Source: Coxiellaceae bacterium (lineage in GTDB: Bacteria; Pseudomonadota; Gammaproteobacteria; Coxiellales; Coxiellaceae). Taken from it: a stretch of 5,458 bases of DNA. Positions 1 to 5,458 of the stretch are shown here, one piece after another (within the stretch, counting starts at the first letter, position 1; each line of letters starts with the position of its first letter). The stretch is taken from assembly GCA_014238445.1 (NCBI GenBank), contig JABABC010000272.1, positions 1 to 5,458 of the forward strand, written 5' to 3'. The position numbers were made by a program, and so were the translations under genes. The notes beneath the pieces were generated by a model. The model worked only from the letters and a program-made list of their open reading frames with translations. It made no database searches and was not told the origin of the DNA.

Positions 1-1053
1 ATCTGAAATTTTTCTATCTAGTATTAATTCGCTATTACCCGTCCCTTTAAATTCTTCAAAAATAACGTCATCCATTTTGGAGCCAGTCTCAACCAGAGCC
101 GTTGCAATAATCGTTAGACTACCCCCTTCTTCAATATTTCGAGCAGCACCAAAAAAACGTTTGGGTCGTTGAAGCGCATTGGCGTCCACACCACCTGTTA
201 GCACCTTCCCAGAAGCTGGACTAACTGTATTATAGGCTCGCGCCAATCGTGTAATTGAATCCAATAAAATGATGACATCCTTTTTGTGTTCCACCATGCG
301 ACGCGCTTTTTCAATCGCCATTTCAGCGACTTGAACATGCCGAGTTGCTGGCTCATCAAAAGTCGATGCCAGCACTTCACCCATCACAGAGCGGCGCATT
401 TCTGTTACTTCTTCAGGGCGCTCATCGATTAACAAAACAATCAATTCACACTCAGGGTGATTCATTTCAATGCAGTGTGCGATGTTAGTCAACATCATGG
501 TTTTACCCGCTTTAGGCGGTGAAACGATAATACCTCGCTGACCTTTACCAATAGGGGCCGCCAAATCGATAACCCGTGCTGTAATATCTTCTGTACTACC
601 ATTACCCACTTGCATCGTTAATCGTTGGTTAGGGTGAATCGGCGTTAAATTTTCAAAAGGAATTTTGTTTTTACACTTAGCCGGCACTTCACCGTTGATA
701 GACTCTAGCTCAAGCAATGCAAAATAGCGTTCGCCTTGCTTAGGAGGACGAATCTTACCAAATAGCGTATCCCCTTTGCGCAAGAAAAACCGGCGAATTT
801 GACTAGGGGAAACATAGATATCATCGGGACCCGCCAAATAAGAACAACTGGCTGAGCGCAAAAATCCAAAGCCATCTGGCAGGATTTCCAGCACACCGCC
901 ACCGAAGATCGCCTCACCTTTTTTAGCTTGTGCTTTTAAAATATCAAAAATAACATCTTGAATACGCTTATTCGCAGAGTTATCTAGACCAAACCCTTTG
1001 GCAATATCCAAAATGTCTGTTGGTTTTTTTTCTTTTAATTCAGTTAGATTCAT
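1..1053 (-). CDS. rho: Transcription termination factor Rho, C-terminus cut by window edge
   Basis: Rho is a hexameric RNA-dependent ATPase and helicase that ends transcription of untranslated RNA. The visible 351 codons start at ATG 1053 and run open to the left edge; the family is usually about 419 residues, so roughly the last 70 are missing. The N-terminal RNA-binding domain has DGFGFLR at residues 60-66, plus D78, Y80 and E108-R109-Y110 of the primary site. The ATPase core has Walker A SPPKAGKT (178-185), LIDERPEE (208-215) with E211 as the expected catalytic base, Walker B ending at D265, the Q loop around 278-290 and the R loop around 322-326. Numbering matches my memory of E. coli Rho without gaps, and there is no extra insertion domain as in actinobacterial Rho. 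The arginine finger region lies outside the window. A weak AAAGG ribosome site sits about 6 bases before the ATG. trxA upstream matches common gammaproteobacterial order. Confidence 0.98.
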   Translation of the reverse strand, partial: MNLTELKEKKPTDILDIAKGFGLDNSANKRIQDVIFDILKAQAKKGEAIFGGGVLEILPDGFGFLRSASCSYLAGPDDIYVSPSQIRRFFLRKGDTLFGKIRPPKQGERYFALLELESINGEVPAKCKNKIPFENLTPIHPNQRLTMQVGNGSTEDITARVIDLAAPIGKGQRGIIVSPPKAGKTMMLTNIAHCIEMNHPECELIVLLIDERPEEVTEMRRSVMGEVLASTFDEPATRHVQVAEMAIEKARRMVEHKKDVIILLDSITRLARAYNTVSPASGKVLTGGVDANALQRPKRFFGAARNIEEGGSLTIIATALVETGSKMDDVIFEEFKGTGNSELILDRKISD

Positions 1054-1151
1054 AACGACCTTTGATTTTTTGTGCGCGATATGCGCTTAGAGATTCATTT
1101 GAAAGTATGGGTTACTATAAATTCGGCAGAGCACGCCAATGAATAGGCTAC
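1054..1151 (-). promoter_or_regulatory. rho mRNA leader, about 100 nt, with a three-residue ORF
   Basis: If transcription begins about 7 bases after the -10 box, the rho message has an untranslated leader of about 98 bases. Seen within it are a minimal ORF ATG-AAT-CTC-TAA (1098 down to 1087, peptide MNL) and a short imperfect inverted repeat, GCGC-n5-GCGC, near 1073-1086. In E. coli rho is autoregulated by Rho-dependent attenuation in its leader; a similar role here is inference only. The mini-ORF lacks a clear Shine-Dalgarno sequence. Confidence 0.4.
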
Positions 1152-1157
1152 GGGAGC

Positions 1158-1186
1158 ATCATATCGGGTTAAATTGCAAAAATCAA
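1158..1186 (-). promoter_or_regulatory. Sigma70-type promoter for rho
   Basis: Read on the minus strand there is TTGATT (1186-1181), a 17-base spacer, then TATGAT (1163-1158). These match the -35 consensus TTGACA at four of six bases and the -10 consensus TATAAT at five of six, at ideal spacing. The site lies between the putative trxA terminator and the rho start, which is where an independent rho promoter is expected. No -10 extension (TGn) is present. Confidence 0.7.
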
Positions 1187-1211
1187 TACAGCCCCACGAG
1201 ACTCTCTAGGC

Positions 1212-1239
1212 AAAGAAAGCTCAGAGACCTCCTCTAAGC
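1212..1239 (-). terminator. Putative intrinsic terminator after trxA
   Basis: On the minus strand the sequence GCTTAGAG, loop GAGGT, CTCTGAGC can form an 8-bp stem (one G-T wobble) with a 5-base loop (1239-1219), followed directly by TTTCTTT (1218-1212). It begins 7 bases after the trxA stop codon. The stem is only moderately stable and the T run is interrupted by one C, so termination may be partial and some read-through into rho is possible. Confidence 0.55.
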
Positions 1240-1246
1240 AGTATAC

Positions 1247-1573
1247 TTACAGTTGCTTCTCAATGAGAGCCATCAGATCACCTTTATTGATTAACCCAAC
1301 ATGAGTCGATACCAATTCCCCTCCTTTAAAAATCAGCAAGGTAGGAATCCCTCTAACACTATACTGGGAAGCAGTTTCAGGCTGCTCATCCACATTCATT
1401 TTCATAATGGATAACCGCTCGGCATATTGCCCCGCTAATTCTTCCAAAATAGGACCGATCATCTTACAAGGCCCACACCAGGGTGCCCAAAAATCAACCA
1501 AAACCGGCGTACTGGACCCCATCACAGCCTCTTCAAACGCTGCATCGGTTATATCTTGTATCATCTTACTCAT
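1247..1573 (-). CDS. trxA: Thioredoxin 1
   Basis: A 108-residue cytoplasmic thioredoxin that reduces protein disulfides (for example in ribonucleotide reductase) and is itself reduced by thioredoxin reductase. The active site is W32-C33-G34-P35-C36 followed by K37; buried D27, K58, the cis-proline loop R74-G75-I76-P77-T78 and G93 are all in the expected places. Length agrees with E. coli TrxA (about 109). I chose ATG 1573 because GAGG lies 7 bases upstream of it. The frame can be extended two codons to a GTG at 1579, but that GTG sits almost on the ribosome site and so is unlikely. No signal peptide is seen, which argues against a periplasmic Dsb or Ccm protein. The gene lies 77 bases after yggT; I saw no convincing promoter in that gap (a TTGCAT box has only a poor -10 partner), so it may be co-transcribed with yggT. 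A putative terminator follows. Confidence 0.97.
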   Translation of the reverse strand: MSKMIQDITDAAFEEAVMGSSTPVLVDFWAPWCGPCKMIGPILEELAGQYAERLSIMKMNVDEQPETASQYSVRGIPTLLIFKGGELVSTHVGLINKGDLMALIEKQL

Positions 1574-1650
1574 CAACACGCCTCACACTGATTGTTTTTT
1601 ATTTGCCAATACTAATGCAAAGCTAACGCCATGACTAGCTCTAATACAAC

Positions 1651-2226
1651 CTAACCATGCAAGGATACAGCCCAGGCCATCAAAGGGTTTAATGCAATAA
1701 TTTTAATTAACTGTATCCCCACCAAGACAATGACAGGAGAAAAATCAAACCCTGCAATCGACGGTATCCGTCGCTGTATCTGTTGCAACCCAGGGCGAAC
1801 AATGGACACCACCAACTGTGCAACGGGGTGCTGCTGCAATGCCGGCAGCCAACTCATCAATGCTGAGGCAATGACTAAGATGATATAAACATTCAACACT
1901 TTCTGCACGACCATGCACACAGCAACTATCACAAGACCCACCCAGGACATAGAGGTGATACCAGCCACTTCCAGCCAAACCATAGTCCATAGGGCTTGTA
2001 AAACTACCAGTAAAACCACGATAGAACCGTCCCACCCTCCTATACCTGGAATAAAACGGCGCACAGGCTTGATCACTGGATTCGTTAACTGAATAACGAG
2101 TTGTGATAGGGGGTTATGCCAGCTCACGCGATATTTCTGCATGAATAATCGTAAAATTAATACATAAAGATACGTTGAAACAATGAAATCCCCTAAAAAA
2201 ACCAACGCATTAACCAATGGCTGCAT
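1651..2226 (-). CDS. yggT: YggT family integral membrane protein
   Basis: A 191-residue, very hydrophobic protein of the YggT family (E. coli YggT is of similar length). The molecular role is not firmly established; family members are linked to osmotic stress, cell division or envelope placement. It contains two copies of the YGGT unit. The first has a membrane segment near residues 4-28, then a polar stretch from N38-P39 to R56-R57-F58-I59-P60 and G63-G64, then hydrophobic segments near 68-88 and 95-128. The second repeats the pattern with H133-P134, R152-R153-I154-P155, F160-D161 and a final membrane segment near 164-188. The start is well supported: AAGGAG lies 6 bases before ATG 2226. It follows yggS by 35 bases, a pairing widespread in proteobacteria, and is probably on the same transcript. 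In many gammaproteobacteria proC sits between the two genes; here it does not. Confidence 0.93.
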   Translation of the reverse strand: MQPLVNALVFLGDFIVSTYLYVLILRLFMQKYRVSWHNPLSQLVIQLTNPVIKPVRRFIPGIGGWDGSIVVLLVVLQALWTMVWLEVAGITSMSWVGLVIVAVCMVVQKVLNVYIILVIASALMSWLPALQQHPVAQLVVSIVRPGLQQIQRRIPSIAGFDFSPVIVLVGIQLIKIIALNPLMAWAVSLHG

Positions 2227-2261
2227 GCTAAACTCCTTACTATTTTCTTACACTTGATGAC

Positions 2262-2963
2262 TTACTCAAAACGACGTGACCCGACAATGGCCTCACCGAT
2301 TCGCACCATCGTGCTCCCCGACCGAACAGCCAACTCATAGTCTTGTGACATCCCCATCGACAAAGTATCCATAAAGATACCTCGCTGTGTCCATAACTCC
2401 TTTAATCGCACCATATCATCAAAATACTGGCGCAATACCTGCTCTGCTAGAGACCTAGGTGGAACACACATCAATCCCCTTAATCGCAATGCCGGCTGGG
2501 AGGCCACACAATGCACCAACTCCTCTAAGTCTTCCACAGCAACGCCTGATTTTTGGGGCTCCTGCATTATATTCACCTGAATACAGACATTTAAAGGATC
2601 ATTCAACGAAGATCTCGCCTGACTTAAAGCCAAGGCGACCTTCACACTGGACACCGAATGTACCCATGAAAAATGAGCTGCAATTAAAGCACATTTATTA
2701 GACTGAACATGACCAATGAAATGCCACCGTATACGAGGGTCATTCCATTCAGCTTGTTTGGCCAGGGCTTCTTGCACATAACTTTCACCAATATCTTGAA
2801 TACCCGCCTCAACGACAGACTGAATGACACGCACAGGATGACGCTTTGTCACTATCACTATCGACACCCGATCTTCATCGCGCCCTGATTGCTGCAAGGC
2901 AGCGGCGATATGTCTCTTAACCGCTGCTATATTTGCCTGAACACTCAAGCCTTGTCTCTTCAA
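2262..2963 (-). CDS. yggS: PLP-binding homeostasis protein, YggS/PROSC family
   Basis: A cytosolic alanine-racemase-like TIM-barrel protein that binds pyridoxal 5'-phosphate and buffers the free cofactor; no catalytic activity is known for the family. Family blocks are visible: VTK at 38-40, with K40 the expected PLP Schiff-base lysine; GESYVQEA; WHFIGHVQSNK; a KSGV block; LRLRGLMCVPP; LSMGMSQDYELAV; and the phosphate-binding SGSTMVRIGEAIVGSR near the C-terminus. Its 233 residues match the family length (about 234). The start cannot be ATG: the frame has a stop 11 codons upstream and no ATG before the conserved core. Candidates are TTG 2963, which overlaps the pckA stop as TTGA with AGGA 3 bases upstream, and TTG 2948, whose protein would align slightly better with the E. 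coli N-terminus. I give the longer form. The overlap suggests translational coupling to pckA. Confidence 0.95.
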   Translation of the reverse strand: MKRQGLSVQANIAAVKRHIAAALQQSGRDEDRVSIVIVTKRHPVRVIQSVVEAGIQDIGESYVQEALAKQAEWNDPRIRWHFIGHVQSNKCALIAAHFSWVHSVSSVKVALALSQARSSLNDPLNVCIQVNIMQEPQKSGVAVEDLEELVHCVASQPALRLRGLMCVPPRSLAEQVLRQYFDDMVRLKELWTQRGIFMDTLSMGMSQDYELAVRSGSTMVRIGEAIVGSRRFE

Positions 2964-4525
2964 AATTCCTGGGGCCCCGCATGAGCTACCGCTTCAGAAA
3001 CCGTAAACCGCTGGAAATTATGCTGGAATTTTTGAATCAACGCATTCGCCTGGGCCTGATAAGCTGCTGAATCATGCCATGCCTCTACAGGATTTAAGAG
3101 CGCGGCATCCACGCCTGATAATTGTAAAGGTATCTCAAAACCAAATCCCGGCATACGCTGTTTAGAAGTTTTCAATACTTCGCCTTGTCTTGCCGCACGC
3201 ACCATCTGTCGCGTTGTCGCAATTGAGAAACGGTTCCCGCCTTGACCAAAAGCTCCTCCCGTCCAACCGGTATTAATTAAATAGACCTGAGCATGTGTCG
3301 CTTCTACTCGTCGCATCAATAAATCCGCATAAATATGTGCAGGTCGTGGAAAGAAAGGGGCACCAAAACAAGTGCTAAACGTGGGCTGTATGGCTGCTGT
3401 ACTACCCACTTCAGTACTTCCCATTAATGCAGTATAACCACTCAAAAAGTAATACGCTGCCTGCTCTTTCGTCAGCGAGGCAATCGGTGGCAGAACACCA
3501 TAACAATCACAAGCAAGAAACAACACAACACTGGGAGAATGGCTACGATTATCATCCACGGCTCCAGATAAAAAGGATCGCGGATAGGCACCTCGAGTAT
3601 TTTGCGTCAAACTATCATCATCAAAATCTGGCTCTCCGTCAGCCTTTAAACGCACATTTTCCAAAACAGCACCCGTTTGACTGACAGCCGTCCATATCTC
3701 TGGCTCTTGCTCCTGCGATAATGCAATGCACTTGGCATAACACCCACCTTCAAAATTAAACACGCTATCGTTCGTCCAGCCATGCTCATCATCACCGATT
3801 AACAAACAACCAGACTCGGCTGATAACGTGGTTTTCCCGGTGCCTGATAATCCAAAAAACAAGGTCACGATACCTTCGTCAGAAAGATTAGCGGCACAAT
3901 GCATCGGTAAAATATCAGCACCCGGCATCAAATAATTCATGGCGGTAAACATCGCTTTTTTCATTTCACCAGCATAACGAATACCACAAATTAAAATCCG
4001 TCTCGATGTGAAGTTAATCATCACCGCACCTTCACTCGTCGTGCCATCGATCACTGGGTCTGCATAAAACCCAGGGGCACTGTGTATCACCCAACCAGGA
4101 TTACTGGATTGTTGCTCCGCAGGGGGGGTAATAAAAAGATGCTGGGCAAATAAATTATGCCAAGCCAGTTCAGTCACAACAGTCACAGGAAGACCCTGAG
4201 TCGCATCAGCACCCACCTGCAAGTGCGATGTAAATCGTTCATCGCGCGCCTGCAAGTAATGGTCAACTTTATTCCATAATAATTCAAAAACAGCCGGATC
4301 AATGGGCTGATTCACCTGCCCCCAATCCACTGTGTGTGCCGTAGTCTCATCACGAACAATAAAACGATCTTTAGGTGAGCGCCCTGTGCGAGAACCTGTC
4401 TCCACTACCAGTGCCCCCGTTTTAGCTTGCACCCCCTCACGACGTGCTAATGCATGCTCCAATAAGGCTTGCGATGAAATATCAATATGATGTGTAGCCG
4501 GGCGGCTAATACTTTCCACTGTCAT
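2960..4525 (-). CDS. pckA: Phosphoenolpyruvate carboxykinase (ATP)
   Basis: Converts oxaloacetate and ATP to phosphoenolpyruvate, ADP and CO2, the entry step of gluconeogenesis from TCA-cycle carbon. The 521-residue length fits the ATP-dependent family (about 520-540). Seen: GRSPKDRF with R49; Y184 and K190 in the YAGEMKK block; metal-ligand H209; P-loop GLSGTGKTT (225-233) with K231 and T232; LIGDDEHGW (242-250) with D246 as metal ligand; R311 in NTRGAYP; and NTGWTGG (418-424). The P-loop type marks it as the ATP rather than the GTP enzyme. Oddity: the adenine-side loop usually read as GxGKR is GQGGNR here (427-432), with one extra residue and Asn for Lys. ATG 4525 has GGAGG 4 bases upstream and is the natural start. 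It heads the pckA-yggS-yggT cluster and is transcribed divergently from yqgE. Confidence 0.98.
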   Translation of the reverse strand: MTVESISRPATHHIDISSQALLEHALARREGVQAKTGALVVETGSRTGRSPKDRFIVRDETTAHTVDWGQVNQPIDPAVFELLWNKVDHYLQARDERFTSHLQVGADATQGLPVTVVTELAWHNLFAQHLFITPPAEQQSSNPGWVIHSAPGFYADPVIDGTTSEGAVMINFTSRRILICGIRYAGEMKKAMFTAMNYLMPGADILPMHCAANLSDEGIVTLFFGLSGTGKTTLSAESGCLLIGDDEHGWTNDSVFNFEGGCYAKCIALSQEQEPEIWTAVSQTGAVLENVRLKADGEPDFDDDSLTQNTRGAYPRSFLSGAVDDNRSHSPSVVLFLACDCYGVLPPIASLTKEQAAYYFLSGYTALMGSTEVGSTAAIQPTFSTCFGAPFFPRPAHIYADLLMRRVEATHAQVYLINTGWTGGAFGQGGNRFSIATTRQMVRAARQGEVLKTSKQRMPGFGFEIPLQLSGVDAALLNPVEAWHDSAAYQAQANALIQKFQHNFQRFTVSEAVAHAGPQEF

Positions 4526-4559
4526 GATCCCTCCACGGTCAAAATAATTAAGCCGAGAG

Positions 4560-4588
4560 ATTATCGCAAATTAATGCCCATATGCCTA
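4560..4588 (-). promoter_or_regulatory. Candidate pckA promoter with extended -10
   Basis: On the minus strand there is TAGGCA (4588-4583), 17 bases, then GATAAT (4565-4560). The -10 is preceded by TGC, giving an extended -10 TGCGATAAT. Matches are four of six at -35 and five of six at -10. Transcription would begin near 4553, leaving a leader of about 28 bases with the GGAGG site. An overlapping alternative, TTGCGA-17-TATTTT, would give a much shorter leader. No recognisable operator is evident beside either. Confidence 0.5.
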
Positions 4589-4696
4589 CTACTCTGCGCA
4601 TCCTTTTGATATGACCGCTCGCCACACTATCCCCGACGAACAAAATTAGATAAAATCAGGATCAAATAGGCTCATTAACATAACACTTCAAACACC

Positions 4697-5236
4697 ATGA
4701 ACATCCATCAGCTCCGTCACTGCCTGCTCATCGCAACGCCCACTTTACAGGACCCGCTGTTCACTAATAGCGTCGTCTACCTATTTTCTCATTCACCCTC
4801 TGGCTCACAAGGCTTTATTCTCAATAAACCATCAACTCTCTCTTCTTCAAAGTTATTAACTCATCTTAACATTCCTCTCCCAAGCAACACGGAGTTACTC
4901 CCCCCTTTACAACTGGGTGGCCCAATTAAGAAACAACAGGCTTATCTACTGTCTCCAGCAACCCATCATCATAGCCCTATTCACGTAAGCACCAAAAAAA
5001 AGGCATTCCTTAATCTCTCTCATGCACAAGCCTCTGATGATATCTTAATCTCACTCGGGTACGCCGCCTGGAGCGCGGGTCAACTGGAACAAGAAATCTC
5101 TGCCAATGATTGGCTGATTGCACCCTATGAACACAACATTGCATTCAATACACCCATTCATCAACGCCATTCAAAAGCCATCGAACTACTCGGTATCCAT
5201 TATCATCAACTCACTAAGGTCAGTGGTCATGCCTAG
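4697..5236 (+). CDS. yqgE: YqgE/AlgH family protein (UPF0301)
   Basis: A 179-residue member of the YqgE/AlgH family. The biochemical role is unknown; the Pseudomonas member was named from alginate regulation. Family signatures are clear: an N-terminal H-x-LIATPTLQDPLF block (8-22), SVVYLF (25-30), GFILNKP (39-45), LGGP (73-76), SLGYAAW (119-125) followed by GQLEQEI (128-134), W139-L-I-A-P, and a C-terminal GHA. Length fits the family (about 185). The start is fixed: in-frame TAA lies 18 bases upstream, no other start codon intervenes, and M1 is the only Met in the protein. No Shine-Dalgarno sequence precedes it. The protein is unusually rich in His (15) and poor in Val (4), in keeping with the C-rich, G-poor coding strand. 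It overlaps ruvX by 8 bases, the usual partner order in gammaproteobacteria, so both are probably on one transcript. Confidence 0.95.
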   Translation: MNIHQLRHCLLIATPTLQDPLFTNSVVYLFSHSPSGSQGFILNKPSTLSSSKLLTHLNIPLPSNTELLPPLQLGGPIKKQQAYLLSPATHHHSPIHVSTKKKAFLNLSHAQASDDILISLGYAAWSAGQLEQEISANDWLIAPYEHNIAFNTPIHQRHSKAIELLGIHYHQLTKVSGHA

Positions 5237-5458
5237 TACACCTACTCATCACACCATTCTTGGGTTTGACTTTGGTATGCGACGTATCGGTGTCGCTATC
5301 GGTGATACCCATATCCAAAATGCACGCCCGCTCACGGTACTCAATGCCACAGACGGTATTCCAGACTGGGAAGCTATCCAACAACTCATTACGGAATGGG
5401 GTGTCACACAACTGGTCATCGGCCTCCCGTACCAAGTTGATGGCACTGATCAAGAAAT
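5229..5458 (+). CDS. ruvX: Putative pre-16S rRNA nuclease / Holliday junction resolvase-like YqgF, C-terminus cut by window edge
   Basis: RNase H-fold protein of the YqgF/RuvX family, essential in E. coli, where it is implicated in trimming the 5' end of 16S rRNA; a Holliday junction resolvase role has also been proposed. The first 76 codons are visible, of a usual total near 140. The leading beta-strand motif LGFDFGMRRIGVAIGD (11-26) carries the expected catalytic D14, and LVIGLP followed by a DG pair near the right edge matches the second conserved block. The later catalytic residues lie outside the window. ATG 5229 lies inside the end of yqgE (8-base overlap) with AAGG 9 bases upstream, suggesting coupled translation. 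ATG 5277 further in would remove the catalytic strand and is not a plausible start. Confidence 0.95.
   Translation, partial: MPSTPTHHTILGFDFGMRRIGVAIGDTHIQNARPLTVLNATDGIPDWEAIQQLITEWGVTQLVIGLPYQVDGTDQE

Noticed and set aside
1613..1640. Hairpin between yggT and trxA (AGCTAGT, loop CATGGC, GTTAGCT on the minus strand) followed by TTGCATT
   Set aside because: Only five Watson-Crick pairs plus two G-T wobbles and no real T run, so it is too weak to call a terminator. trxA may read through from yggT.
1745..2035. 96-codon minus-strand frame inside yggT
   Set aside because: It is another frame of the well-supported yggT gene, with no recognisable domain or ribosome site.
2971..2978. Perfect palindrome GGGGCCCC just upstream of the yggS start
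   Set aside because: It lies in pckA coding sequence with no loop, so it cannot form a hairpin, and it encodes the normal GPQ residues near the PckA C-terminus.
3427..3684. 85-codon open frame on the plus strand inside pckA
   Set aside because: It lies opposite a fully conserved part of pckA, has no family features, and its His/Gln/Asn-rich product is what the C- and A-rich complement of a coding strand gives.
4606..4656. Possible yqgE promoter elements: TTGATA (4606-4611) with TATCCC (4628-4633), or a TAAAAT -10 (4651-4656)
   Set aside because: The first pair has a poor -10 and a 16-base spacer; the second has no acceptable -35. A promoter must lie in this gap, but I cannot choose one.
5220..5453. 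Open frames on the minus strand opposite ruvX
   Set aside because: The plus strand carries the conserved YqgF N-terminal motif with correct start and ribosome site; the opposing frames resemble nothing I know.

Overview
The window carries seven conserved bacterial housekeeping genes and no mobile element, CRISPR array, tRNA or rRNA. All seven products look gammaproteobacterial. Rho is nearly co-linear with the Escherichia coli protein, trxA lies directly upstream of rho, yggS and yggT are neighbours, and yqgE overlaps ruvX (yqgF). Base composition is moderate, roughly 45% G+C by eye. I cannot name a genus from the sequence.

Layout on the minus strand, in transcription order (right to left): pckA (ATP-dependent PEP carboxykinase, 4525 to 2960), yggS (PLP-homeostasis protein, 2963 to 2262), yggT (membrane protein, 2226 to 1651), trxA (thioredoxin, 1573 to 1247) and rho (termination factor, 1053 to the left edge, C-terminus missing). 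pckA and yggS overlap by 4 bases and yggT follows 35 bases later, so these three probably form one transcript. trxA lies 77 bases after yggT and may read through from it or have its own promoter. A hairpin with a T-rich tail just after the trxA stop, followed by a good sigma70-type promoter, suggests that rho is a separate transcription unit with a leader of about 100 bases.

Layout on the plus strand: yqgE (AlgH family, 4697 to 5236) overlaps ruvX/yqgF (5229 to the right edge, C-terminus missing) by 8 bases. The 171-base divergent gap between pckA and yqgE holds the likely pckA promoter. The 193-base gap between trxA and rho holds a terminator, a promoter and the rho leader. No gene-free stretch exceeds 300 bases.

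Functionally this is core metabolism and information processing: gluconeogenic entry (PckA), vitamin B6 cofactor buffering (YggS), envelope (YggT), disulfide reduction (TrxA), transcription termination (Rho) and rRNA maturation or recombination (RuvX). I found no undescribed system. The points worth checking are small: an obligatory non-ATG start for yggS coupled to pckA, a yqgE start with no Shine-Dalgarno sequence, the missing proC between yggS and yggT, a short ORF in the rho leader that repeats the rho start, and strong strand composition bias that appears to shape YqgE.
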